Shown here: positions 1-8,009 of the stretch, piece by piece
How the letters are laid out: each line of letters starts with the position of its first letter
How positions within the stretch are numbered: position 1 is the first letter of the stretch
NCBI GenBank assembly: GCA_027008345.1
Contig: JALTBU010000233.1
Coordinates: 1-15,456, forward strand
Source of the DNA: Nautiliaceae bacterium
GTDB taxonomy: Bacteria; Campylobacterota; Campylobacteria; Campylobacterales; Nautiliaceae
Direction of reading: 5' to 3'
Length of the DNA stretch: 15,456 bases
Translations under genes and position numbers: made by a program
Notes under the pieces: model-generated
The model's database searches: none
What the model saw: the letters and a program-made list of their open reading frames with translations, nothing else
Told to the model about the DNA's origin: nothing

Positions 1-379
1 AACCTGTAATAGTCCCAGCTACAACATCGCTTATCATTGATTTATGTCTAAACTCTTCCCTTGCAGCAACATTGCTCATATGTACCTCAACCACAGGTTT
101 TTTAATAGCAGTTATAGCATCTCTTATCGATATTGAGGTATGTGTTAAAGCTGCAGGATTTATTACAATCCCGTCAGTTCCGTCTGTCAGTGATTCCTGT
201 ATTGCATCTACAATATCACCTTCATGATTTGATTGAAAAAACTCAATATCAAATCCGTTTTGCTTTGCTACTACTTCCATATTTTTATTAATGTCTTCTA
301 ATTTTGCAGGTCCGTAAATATTTACTTCTCTAATTCCTAAAAGATTAAGATTTGGCCCATGAATTACTTTTATTTTCAA
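1..379 (-). CDS. aroQ: 3-dehydroquinate dehydratase, type II (C-terminus cut by window edge)
   Basis: Type II dehydroquinase converts 3-dehydroquinate to 3-dehydroshikimate in the cytoplasmic shikimate pathway to aromatic amino acids. About 126 codons are visible and the gene runs off the left edge. The N-terminus has the family signature HGPNLNLLG, then REVNIYG with the catalytic tyrosine at residue 22. INPAALTHTS and the VEVHMSN strand carrying the active-site histidine follow, then AAREEFRHKS. The start is TTG at 377-379, preceded by an AAGGAG site at 385-390, and the protein N-terminus aligns with the family there. It is divergent from the futalosine deaminase gene, an arrangement I recall from Campylobacter. 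No defects are visible in the part seen. Confidence 0.95.
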   Translation of the reverse strand, partial: MKIKVIHGPNLNLLGIREVNIYGPAKLEDINKNMEVVAKQNGFDIEFFQSNHEGDIVDAIQESLTDGTDGIVINPAALTHTSISIRDAITAIKKPVVEVHMSNVAAREEFRHKSMISDVVAGTITG

Positions 380-413
380 TTTTTCTCCTTTTTTATTGTT
401 ATTTTACTAAAAT

Positions 414-436
414 TTTGGCATAAATATTGCTATAAA
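414..436 (+). promoter_or_regulatory. Putative promoter of the deaminase gene: overlapping sigma-54-like and extended -10 elements
   Basis: The sequence TGGCATAAATATTGCT (416-431) has GG at 417-418 and GC at 429-430, ten bases apart, as in a -24/-12 sigma-54 element. The same bases contain TTGCTATAAA (427-436), which reads as an extended -10 box (TG-N-TATAAA) for the housekeeping sigma factor. Either would place a transcript start near 442, just before the AAGGAAA binding site at 444-450. The housekeeping reading is the simpler one for a menaquinone gene. Confidence 0.4.
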
Positions 437-454
437 AAATAAAAAGGAAACGAT

Positions 455-1660
455 TTGATAAAACTAAAAGCCGATTATGTTATTACTATGAATGAAAAAA
501 ATGATATTTTATTAAATGCAGAAGTACTTTTTTCGGATAAAATTATTGATATAGGATACAACCTTCCAGGTGACTCTTTATATCTTGGTAAAAATTCTGT
601 AATAATGCCTGCATTAATAAACACTCATACGCATCTTGAATTTAGCAAAAACAAAACCTCACTTAACTACGGTGATTTCATTACATGGCTTAATTCGGTA
701 ATAGATACAAGAGAAGAACTTTTTATCGAGTGTAAAGGTGAATGCTATAAAAATGCCATTGAAGAGATGAAAAAAAGCGGCGTATGTGCTTTTGGCGAAA
801 TAAGCTCAAGCGGTGAAGATTTAAAATATTTAAAACACTCCCCTTTAAAAGTTGTGTATTTTAATGAAATTATCGGCACAAATCCTGCAATTGCCGATGC
901 AATGTATCAGGATTTTTTAGTAAGATTCAATGAATCAAAAAAATTACAAAGCGAAACTTTTAAACCTGCCATCTCTATTCATTCACCATATTCTGTTCAT
1001 CCTTTTTTGATGGATAAAGTTATTGAAGTTGCAAAAAATGAAAATATTCCCATTCAAGCTCACTTTATGGAAAGTTTAGCCGAGAGAAAATGGCTTGACA
1101 AAGGTGAGGGAGAATTCAAAGTATTCTTTGAAAAACATTTTAAAAATGCAAAACCTCTAATAAAGCCTATGGAATTTTTAGAAAAATTTAAAAATACAAA
1201 TACAACATTCATACACTGTGTGTATGCAAATGATAAAGAACTTCAAAAAATAAGTGAAATAAATGCTTCAATAGCACACTGTCCTGTATCAAACAGACTT
1301 TTAAATGTTGGTAAACTGGACCTTGAAAGAGTAAAAAACCATTCAATTCCATATTCTGTGGCAACTGATGGAATGAGCAGCAATTATTCGTTAAATCTGT
1401 TCAAAGAAATAAGAGCGGCTCTACTTATGCATACAGACCTTCATCCAAAATATCTTGCAAAAGATTTACTAAAAGCAGTTACAATAAATGCATCAAAACA
1501 GCTTAAATTAAACAATGGAAGTCTTGAAAAAGGAAAAGATGCAGATTTAATTATTTTTAAACTTCCGGGAAAAGTAAAAGAAAAAGAAAATATCCCTATG
1601 CAAATAATTCTACACACAAATGAAGTAGAAAAGCTTTATATCAACGGAAAAAAAGTTTAA
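455..1660 (+). CDS. mqnX: Aminodeoxyfutalosine deaminase-family amidohydrolase (futalosine pathway)
   Basis: This is a metal-dependent amidohydrolase of the ATZ/TRZ, SAH-deaminase type. It probably deaminates 6-amino-6-deoxyfutalosine, an intermediate of the futalosine route to menaquinone. Related Helicobacter and Campylobacter enzymes also act on methylthioadenosine and S-adenosylhomocysteine, so the substrate range may be broad. The metal and catalytic residues are present: H58 and H60 (HTHLEF), H203 with E206 (QAHFME), H254 (FIHCVYAND), H275 (AHCPVSN) and D305 (ATDGMSSNY). At 401 residues the length is normal. The start is TTG at 455 with AAGGAAA six to ten bases upstream; there is no better in-frame ATG before the conserved N-terminal strand. 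The gene is called mqnX or mqnF in different annotations. Its stop directly abuts the stop of the convergent lipoprotein gene. Confidence 0.85.
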   Translation: MIKLKADYVITMNEKNDILLNAEVLFSDKIIDIGYNLPGDSLYLGKNSVIMPALINTHTHLEFSKNKTSLNYGDFITWLNSVIDTREELFIECKGECYKNAIEEMKKSGVCAFGEISSSGEDLKYLKHSPLKVVYFNEIIGTNPAIADAMYQDFLVRFNESKKLQSETFKPAISIHSPYSVHPFLMDKVIEVAKNENIPIQAHFMESLAERKWLDKGEGEFKVFFEKHFKNAKPLIKPMEFLEKFKNTNTTFIHCVYANDKELQKISEINASIAHCPVSNRLLNVGKLDLERVKNHSIPYSVATDGMSSNYSLNLFKEIRAALLMHTDLHPKYLAKDLLKAVTINASKQLKLNNGSLEKGKDADLIIFKLPGKVKEKENIPMQIILHTNEVEKLYINGKKV

Positions 1661-2278
1661 TTATTTTTTATCGGTTATATCTATAATTTCCGCTCTTCTA
1701 TTTAAAGCTCTGTTTGTAGATGTAGTATTTGGCACAAGAGGATATTTTTCTCCATAACCTTTCGTGATAATTCTTTTTGGATTAATATGATAAACTTTTA
1801 CAAGCACATTTTTTATAGCTTCTGCTCTTTTTTTAGAAAGTTTTAAATTATATGCTTCACTACCGATATTATCAGTATATCCGTCAATTTCTATTTTAAG
1901 AGAAGGATTTGCTTTTAATACTTCTGCGACTTTTTTAATTTCTGGATAATAAATTTTTTTCACTTTGGCTTTATTAAAATCAAAGTTTATTCTTAGAGTA
2001 GTAATCACAGGACATCCGTAATGATTGACCGCTGTATTTTTAGGAGTGTTTGGACATTTGTCAATATTATCCGGAACTCCATCACCATCACTGTCTTTAA
2101 TTTTTTCTTTTATATAAATTTTTTTTATGATAACTTTTGGTTTTTGAGTTTCATTTGTATCCTGCCAACCTAAAACTTTCTGATCTCCTGCTAATTGAAC
2201 AACATTTGTAGCCATCGGTTTATCTGCACATCCAGTAACAAAGAATATTCCTATTGGAATTAAAAACAGCTTTTTCAT
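1661..2278 (-). CDS. OmpA/Pal-family outer-membrane lipoprotein with thrombospondin type 3 repeat
   Basis: A peptidoglycan-anchoring lipoprotein of 205 residues. Residues 1-17 form a lipoprotein signal peptide ending in the lipobox VTGC (C17). A short linker is followed by an acidic calcium-binding type 3 repeat (DSDGDGVPDNIDKCPNTP, residues 62-79). The C-terminal OmpA domain spans about 94-203, with the peptidoglycan-binding residues in GYTDNIGS (D136) and LSKKRAEA (R151). Such proteins tether the outer membrane to the wall; related Campylobacterota proteins are often listed as OmpA-like or Pal-like. The ATG start has a GGAG site that overlaps the end of ftsK, nine bases upstream, which indicates co-transcription with ftsK. 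No function beyond anchoring can be read from the sequence. Confidence 0.85.
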   Translation of the reverse strand: MKKLFLIPIGIFFVTGCADKPMATNVVQLAGDQKVLGWQDTNETQKPKVIIKKIYIKEKIKDSDGDGVPDNIDKCPNTPKNTAVNHYGCPVITTLRINFDFNKAKVKKIYYPEIKKVAEVLKANPSLKIEIDGYTDNIGSEAYNLKLSKKRAEAIKNVLVKVYHINPKRIITKGYGEKYPLVPNTTSTNRALNRRAEIIDITDKK

Positions 2279-2287
2279 TTATTTCTC

Positions 2288-4492
2288 CTAAATTAATATT
2301 TCTCTCTGACCTTTTGCATTAGGCGGTGAGAGAATTCCTTTTCTTTCCATCTGTTCGATAATATTTGCAGCTCTATTATATCCAATTTGAAGCCTTCTTT
2401 GAAGATAGCTGATACTTGTTCTTTTTTCTGTGAGTATTATCTGTTTCGCTTCTTCAAAAAGTTCATCAACATCATCAAGGTCTTCTTCAACAGCACTACC
2501 ACTTTCTATTGTATTGATAATTGAATTATCATATTCGGCTTCTCTTTGAGATTTTAAAAATTCAACTATTTTTTCAATCTCCTCTTCACTTGCAAATGGT
2601 GCATGTAACCTAATAAGCCCAGTAATTCCCGGAGGAGTAAAAAGCATATCTCCACGCCCAAGTAAACTTTCAGCCCCAAACTGGTCAAGTATTACTTTTG
2701 AATCGATTTTTTGCCCTACCTTAAAAGAAATCCTGCTTGGCAGGTTTGCCTTGATAAGTCCTGTTACAACATCAACACTTGGTCTTTGAGTTGCTACAAT
2801 AAGATGTATTCCGCTTGCTCTTGCCATTTGGGCAAGTCTTGCTATTGAATATTCTACATCTTTACCGCTTGTCATCATTAAATCGGCAAGTTCGTCTATT
2901 ATAATAACAATATAAGGAAGTTTTTCATCAGATTTTTTATTATAATTTTCTATATTTTTAACCTTCATTTTAGCCATAAGTTTATAGCGTCTTTCCATCT
3001 CTTTTACCATTGCATTAAGAGCAACAATTGCTTTTTTTGGCTCAGTAATTACAGGGGTGAGAAGATGCGGAATGTCATTATAGATAGAAAATTCAAGCAT
3101 TTTTGGATCAATCATCACAAATTTCAGTTCATCAGGCGAATTTCTATAAAGCAGAGACAAAATCATTGCATTTATACCCACACTTTTACCGCTTCCTGTG
3201 GTTCCTGCTATCAGTAAATGAGGTAATTTTGCCAAATCCGTCACAAACGGAGCCCCCACTATATCTTTACCAAGAGCCAAAGTCAGAGGTGATTTTGCTT
3301 TTTTAAATATATCACTTTCAAGAATTTCTCTAAGATATATTGTCTCTTGTTTTTCATTTGGTATTTCAATACCAACAACATCTTTTCCTGGAATTGGAGC
3401 TTGTATTCTTATAGATTTGGCTTTTAGAGCCATAGCAAGGTCATCTTGAAGTGATAAAATTTTACTGACTTTAATATGTGGAAGAGGTTTGAATTCAAAA
3501 GTTGTTACAACAGGCCCTACATAATACCTTACAACATCTCCTTCTATTTTAAATTGTTTTAATTTCTCGATTAAAATTTTAATTTTTTTATCAATTTCTG
3601 CTTCATTTATTTCAGCTCTTTTTTTAGGAGGTTTTGTAAGGAAATCAAGTGATGGAAATTTCCAATTTTTAGGTTTGCTTCTTTCACCTATTTCTATCTG
3701 ACTTAAAAGTTTTTTAGTATCTTCAAGTTCTGTTGCATGTGTTACATTTGAAGTTTTTTCTAATTTGGTATTTTTTTTATTCTTTTGTTCTATTTTTTCA
3801 CTAACAACATCGCTTTTGGGAAGTTTATTTTGTTCTTTTTGTTCGGAGGAATCAATTTCTTCAATTTCATTAAAATTTTCTTCTTTAAAATCATCTTCAT
3901 CAAGCACTATATTGTCCACATTGTAATTATTAATATTCTCATTTTCATTTAAATCTTCATCCATCTTTTGATTTTCTATATCATCGTTATTTTTTTCATT
4001 TTCTTCTATATCATTAGTTGTTTCTTTTTTTAAATCTTTTTTTAAAATAGAATTTTTTTCTAAATTTATTTTTTTAAAATAATCAAAAACCTCTTCTTCA
4101 AATATCATAAACAATCCCCACCCGGCTATCACCATCACAAGCAGTATAACTCCCAGAACTCCAATAAAACTACTTAGCGTATCAACAAAAAGATTTCCTA
4201 TAACCCCTTTTTTTAAAATAAGGCTCTGAATAAATAGAAGATCAAAAAAAAGTATTAAAATTCCTAGTACGCGCAATGAATTTTTAAAATCAAACTTATT
4301 TTTGAATGCAAGATATAAAATCCATAAAAGATATAAAAACACAATATAAGCAAAATATCCAAAAAGTGTAATATTTAATTTGCCAATAAACTGTCCTATT
4401 TTACCTACATAATGAAAATCTGGTACAAAAGTTGCAATCCCTATAAAAATTATAATTGCAAATAAGAAAAGAAAAAAAGCTTTTTTTAAAAT
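2288..4492 (-). CDS. ftsK: DNA translocase FtsK (start codon non-canonical)
   Basis: FtsK is a septum-bound DNA pump that moves chromosome ends during division and activates Xer recombination. Counting from the first canonical start (GTG at 4340-4342), the frame gives 684 residues with membrane segments at about 1-13, 22-43 and 56-81. An acidic, Asn-rich linker spans about 105-215, and the motor carries Walker A GTTGSGKS (380-387) and Walker B YIVIIIDE (477-484). A winged-helix gamma domain runs from about 621 to 684. The frame is open upstream to 4528. It encodes a further hydrophobic segment (AFFLFLFAIIIFIGIATF) and the typical VGKIGQFIG loop, giving the expected four membrane segments. No ATG, GTG or TTG exists in that extension. 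I place the start at ATT 4490-4492, with AAAAAAGGA six bases upstream, giving 734 residues. A one-base deletion after ATG 4495-4497 is the alternative. Confidence 0.9.
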   Translation of the reverse strand: MLKKAFFLFLFAIIIFIGIATFVPDFHYVGKIGQFIGKLNITLFGYFAYIVFLYLLWILYLAFKNKFDFKNSLRVLGILILFFDLLFIQSLILKKGVIGNLFVDTLSSFIGVLGVILLVMVIAGWGLFMIFEEEVFDYFKKINLEKNSILKKDLKKETTNDIEENEKNNDDIENQKMDEDLNENENINNYNVDNIVLDEDDFKEENFNEIEEIDSSEQKEQNKLPKSDVVSEKIEQKNKKNTKLEKTSNVTHATELEDTKKLLSQIEIGERSKPKNWKFPSLDFLTKPPKKRAEINEAEIDKKIKILIEKLKQFKIEGDVVRYYVGPVVTTFEFKPLPHIKVSKILSLQDDLAMALKAKSIRIQAPIPGKDVVGIEIPNEKQETIYLREILESDIFKKAKSPLTLALGKDIVGAPFVTDLAKLPHLLIAGTTGSGKSVGINAMILSLLYRNSPDELKFVMIDPKMLEFSIYNDIPHLLTPVITEPKKAIVALNAMVKEMERRYKLMAKMKVKNIENYNKKSDEKLPYIVIIIDELADLMMTSGKDVEYSIARLAQMARASGIHLIVATQRPSVDVVTGLIKANLPSRISFKVGQKIDSKVILDQFGAESLLGRGDMLFTPPGITGLIRLHAPFASEEEIEKIVEFLKSQREAEYDNSIINTIESGSAVEEDLDDVDELFEEAKQIILTEKRTSISYLQRRLQIGYNRAANIIEQMERKGILSPPNAKGQREILI

Positions 4493-4515
4493 TCCATATC
4501 CTTTTTTATGGAATT

Positions 4516-7134
4516 TTATCTTAAATAGTTAAGAAGCGTCAAATTACTGACCTTTGCAATACTTGCTAATAATGCCTGATAAGAAGTTTGAATAGAATTT
4601 AATTTCATTGTTGCTTTACCTATATCAGTGTCAATATTTTGAGATTGAAGATTGATTACATGGTTTTTTAACATATCAACTCTTTGAATACTTAAATCAA
4701 ACTCCTGTGAAACAGCACCAATTTGAGCATGGCTTCTTCTAACCCTGTCCATTACATGCCCTATTGCTTCAATTGCACCTTGAATACCAAAATTTCTTCC
4801 ATCCACATCTGCATTTGCATAATTTTGTCCATTTTCTACCGCTTTTATGGCTTTTTGTAAAGTATCAAAAAAGTCTGTCTCAGGTTTATCATATTCAACG
4901 GCATCATTGGCCTGAAAATAAAAACTGTTATTTTTATTATACATTCCGATTCGTATATTTGTCATTTGATTTTGCAAATCTTTAATAAAAAATTTTCCTT
5001 TTTCATCCACTCCGGCTATTACACTTTTTTCCGCTTCTTTCACTGCATCATTATAAGAAACACTATCAGGTAAATTGTCACTCACCAGCATAGAAACCAC
5101 ATCTCCAAGCTGTTTATATGTAACACCTTTTGTCAGAGTTTCTTTATGACAGATTTTGCAGGTCTCTTTGTCTAAATAATCCTGAGTCGATATTACATTA
5201 TGAGCTGGTGTTTTTTCACCGTTTTCATTTAAAATATCATAAACATTTCCGTCAACTTCAAATGTTGAAAGATGGCCATTACTATCAGGCCTATCTCTTA
5301 GGGTAATAACAGCTCTTTTAAAATTACCGTTTATATCATAATATCTCAGTTCTATTGTCTGAGGGTAGTTTACAGGCGCTAAATCAACCGTATCTGCCAC
5401 TACTGCGTTTTCATCAGCATAATGCTGGGCTAAAGGATTTTCCTGAATTATAAGTTCACCGTTTTTATATATATATTGTTTATCGGCCAAAACCTGTGAT
5501 ACATTTGAAGTTATAAGATTGCCGCTGTTATGAAAATATAATTCATTAAAATTTGCAATATCCTCACTTCTGAATGCTTCAAGATTTGAATTGTTAGATT
5601 CTTTTGCACTTATTGATAATGAAAATTTTGATTTTTCACTGCTATTAACCGAATTGTCTGTCATAATTATTTCACCGTTTTCAAGTCTTGCATCTACTCC
5701 GAAATTATTTTTTATGCTGTTAAGCAAATCCTGCATCGTAGTAGTAGAGTCGATACTTAAATCCACATTGACATTGTTGCCGTTTATATCTGTTCCACTT
5801 AAATTCAAATGGTCTATTACTGCAATATTATCGTCATTTGGGTCAAATGCCTTGGTACCTATAACATTTTGTATTTTATCATCTGGATACGCATCTCTTG
5901 AATTATCTATAAGTTTAAAATTTGAAAAAAATTTAAAAGTTTTGTTGTCTTTAAATCCACCGTTAGCACTTATTTTGGTAATATTCCTTAATGAATCAAA
6001 ACTGCTTTTTTGAAAAACAGCAATATCATAAGGCTTTCCATCTGAATCTCCTCTGATTAAATCCTTTATTGAAGAAGGAGGTATTTGGTCTTTAAAACTT
6101 TTTCCACCGGCCACCATATAAAAATCAGTAATCATTTTACCTGTTTTTAAATCTTTTATCTGTATTTCACCTGCATCATTCAGATAAACATCAACATTTT
6201 TATACGTATCAGTATTACCATATACTTCCCCTATTTTATTAAGAAGAGTTTTGATACTTGCATCGTTACTTAGTTCAAAAGATGTATTTATTGCACTTCC
6301 ATCACTCCTTTTACCATGAATAAAAAAATAATCCGTACCAGATGTATAAGTGCCGTCACTGTTTTTAAAATCCCTGACTCCTGTAAGTGCCCTTATAGGT
6401 GTGGTGTCAATTTTGTCTTTGTCTATCGTAACAAATTCTTTTTGGATATTTTCAGTATTTGCTATTGAATCTTTGGGATTATCTTTATCTATATAATATT
6501 TGCCGTTTTGTCTTACTACAAAATTAGGAAATTCTTTTATTTTATTATATTGAATTACATTAAGCCCTATATGTTTTTTATAATCATCATCTCTTCCTAA
6601 AAAAAGACTTTTCCCGTCAATATTATATTCCCTCTCCACCCCGTTTCCTAAAAAGGCTTTTACTTTTTTATCATTTCCCTCATATTTTAAATCACTGCTT
6701 ATAGGCGCCCTGTCAAATGCACTTCCGCTGAATATATATTTACCATCAAGTGAAGTATTTGCCAAATCCTTTAAATGATTCAGCTCTCCTTGAAGTTCTT
6801 TTGCGATTGCCATTCTGCTTGTGGAATTATTTGTATCATTTGAAGCCTGAATCAGTTTTACTTTAAAAGAATCAAGTGTATTTGAAATTTCATTCAAAAC
6901 AGTATCTGTTTCATTTGCAAATGTTTTGGCAAACTGTGCACTTTTTTTAATCTGTGTAAATGAATTAATTTCTTCTTGAAACTTTAAATCTTTTGTAAAA
7001 ATTATAGGATCATCATACATATATTCTATTTTTTTGCCTGAGGATAATTGAGTTTGTACTTTTGTAAGGGCATTTAAATCATTTTGCTGGGAATTTACAA
7101 AATTATTAAAAATAGTAAATTGAGTTACTCTCAT
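4516..7134 (-). CDS. flgL: Flagellar hook-associated protein 3 (hook-filament junction)
   Basis: FlgL is exported by the flagellar type III apparatus and forms the junction between hook and filament. The N-terminus (MRVTQFTIFNNF, QLSSGKKIEYMYDDP, about residues 1-145) and the C-terminus (NFGIQGAIEAI through LLNYLR, about 780-872) are the conserved flagellin-like D0/D1 helices. The 872-residue length far exceeds the roughly 300 residues of enterobacterial FlgL but fits the long Campylobacterota versions. The central region (about 150-730) is beta-rich with at least two, perhaps three, divergent flagellin-IN-like repeats. It contains an odd CKICH motif at residues 659-663. The ATG has a strong AAAGGGA site, and a sigma-54-like element lies just upstream. 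ftsK follows 23 bases downstream, an order I recall from Campylobacter jejuni. Confidence 0.93.
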   Translation of the reverse strand: MRVTQFTIFNNFVNSQQNDLNALTKVQTQLSSGKKIEYMYDDPIIFTKDLKFQEEINSFTQIKKSAQFAKTFANETDTVLNEISNTLDSFKVKLIQASNDTNNSTSRMAIAKELQGELNHLKDLANTSLDGKYIFSGSAFDRAPISSDLKYEGNDKKVKAFLGNGVEREYNIDGKSLFLGRDDDYKKHIGLNVIQYNKIKEFPNFVVRQNGKYYIDKDNPKDSIANTENIQKEFVTIDKDKIDTTPIRALTGVRDFKNSDGTYTSGTDYFFIHGKRSDGSAINTSFELSNDASIKTLLNKIGEVYGNTDTYKNVDVYLNDAGEIQIKDLKTGKMITDFYMVAGGKSFKDQIPPSSIKDLIRGDSDGKPYDIAVFQKSSFDSLRNITKISANGGFKDNKTFKFFSNFKLIDNSRDAYPDDKIQNVIGTKAFDPNDDNIAVIDHLNLSGTDINGNNVNVDLSIDSTTTMQDLLNSIKNNFGVDARLENGEIIMTDNSVNSSEKSKFSLSISAKESNNSNLEAFRSEDIANFNELYFHNSGNLITSNVSQVLADKQYIYKNGELIIQENPLAQHYADENAVVADTVDLAPVNYPQTIELRYYDINGNFKRAVITLRDRPDSNGHLSTFEVDGNVYDILNENGEKTPAHNVISTQDYLDKETCKICHKETLTKGVTYKQLGDVVSMLVSDNLPDSVSYNDAVKEAEKSVIAGVDEKGKFFIKDLQNQMTNIRIGMYNKNNSFYFQANDAVEYDKPETDFFDTLQKAIKAVENGQNYANADVDGRNFGIQGAIEAIGHVMDRVRRSHAQIGAVSQEFDLSIQRVDMLKNHVINLQSQNIDTDIGKATMKLNSIQTSYQALLASIAKVSNLTLLNYLR

Positions 7135-7158
7135 TAAATCCCTTTATTTTTATATTAA

Positions 7159-7177
7159 CAAGCAAATATTATTCCTC
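7159..7177 (-). promoter_or_regulatory. Sigma-54-type promoter for flgL
   Basis: Read on the minus strand, GGAATAATATTTGCTT has GG at 7175-7174 and GC at 7163-7162 with exactly ten bases between them. The GGAA...TTTGCTT form is close to the RpoN element used by Campylobacter flagellar genes. The predicted transcript start is near 7150, about 16 bases before the flgL ATG at 7134. The upstream part of the element overlaps the stop codon of the preceding chemotaxis gene. Confidence 0.65.
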
Positions 7178-7961
7178 ATTTTATAATTTTTTTAAGTTTT
7201 TGATTAAGTTTTTCTATCTGTTCGATCAGTTTATTAATTTCTTCAATAGATTTTATATCCACATTATAAAGTTCAGTAAATGTATTTTTAAATTCTTGTA
7301 AAAGTTCATACATTTTATCTGTAATTTCTACAAGTGTTTTGCTTTCATTGATAATCACACCTGAATTCTGTTTAAGGGAGTTTATAGTCACTTCAACTTC
7401 TTTTGTCGCGTCCTGTGTTCTTTCAGCTAGTTTTCTGACTTCATCGGCAACCACGGCAAATCCTCTACCATGTTCGCCTGCTCTTGCAGCTTCGATTGCC
7501 GCATTTAATGCTAAAAGATTTGTTTGTTCTGAAATATCTTTAATTAATTGAATTACATTGTTTATCTCTTCAATTGAAACTTTAAGTCCGTCAAAATTTT
7601 GTGTTGTGTTTTTTGTAAAATTAACAATCTTATCAATTTCACTGTTTAAATATTCAAATGTTTCTTTTAAATCACTTATTAATGTTTTTATAACTTCCCT
7701 CATTTTCTTTAATTTTTCAGCTTCTTCAAGAGATTCTGAGCTTAAATTAACAGCTTTATTTAAAATTTCTGTATTATTTTCTTCTTTTTTATTTTTCAAT
7801 TCTTCATTTTCTTTTTTAAGTGCTATATTTTCTTTTTTTAAAGACTCATTTTCATATTCGCACATTTTGACTTTTTCATTTAATGTTTCGATTTCTTTTT
7901 TTAAAAATTCTATTTCCCTGTTTTTTGCTTCAATTTCTTTTTTATATTTATCACAGAACAT
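7176..7961 (-). CDS. Short soluble methyl-accepting chemotaxis protein (signalling domain only)
   Basis: The protein has 261 residues. Residues 4-60 form a charged coiled coil rich in Glu and Lys, and no membrane segment or recognised ligand-binding domain precedes it. The second half is a receptor signalling hairpin. Its tip, residues 145-181 (SEQTNLLALNAAIEAARAG, then VVADEVRKLAERT), is the part that contacts CheA and CheW. The C-terminal arm (about 182-261) is shorter than in full receptors. It is probably a cytoplasmic receptor that senses through the coiled coil or joins arrays passively; the stimulus cannot be read. The ATG has an AAAAAAGG site, and a sigma-28-like promoter lies upstream. 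It sits between xseA and flgL, so the motility link is shared with flgL. Confidence 0.88.
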   Translation of the reverse strand: MFCDKYKKEIEAKNREIEFLKKEIETLNEKVKMCEYENESLKKENIALKKENEELKNKKEENNTEILNKAVNLSSESLEEAEKLKKMREVIKTLISDLKETFEYLNSEIDKIVNFTKNTTQNFDGLKVSIEEINNVIQLIKDISEQTNLLALNAAIEAARAGEHGRGFAVVADEVRKLAERTQDATKEVEVTINSLKQNSGVIINESKTLVEITDKMYELLQEFKNTFTELYNVDIKSIEEINKLIEQIEKLNQKLKKIIK

Positions 7962-7982
7962 AACAAACCTTTTTTTATTTTT

Positions 7983-8009
7983 AAATCGGCAAAAAAAACT
8001 ATTTTTTTA
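7983..8009 (-). promoter_or_regulatory. Sigma-28 (FliA)-type promoter for the chemotaxis gene
   Basis: On the minus strand, TAAA (8009-8006), 15 bases, then GCCGATTT (7990-7983) matches the FliA layout TAAA-N15-GCCGATAA in spacing and in seven of eight -10 positions. It also fits the CGATWT form of Campylobacter. The -35 part lies within the last codons of xseA. The TAAA match is weakened by a surrounding A-run, which offers several registers. Confidence 0.6.

Noticed and set aside
3103..3306. Plus-strand reading frame within ftsK (and similar ones inside flgL, xseA, the chemotaxis gene and ssb)
   Set aside because: Each lies opposite a well-supported gene, lacks a plausible binding site and resembles no known family.
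5146..5160. FlgL as a c-type cytochrome because of CKICH
   Set aside because: Only one motif, no cytochrome fold, and the protein is secreted by the flagellar apparatus, not through the periplasmic haem ligation route.
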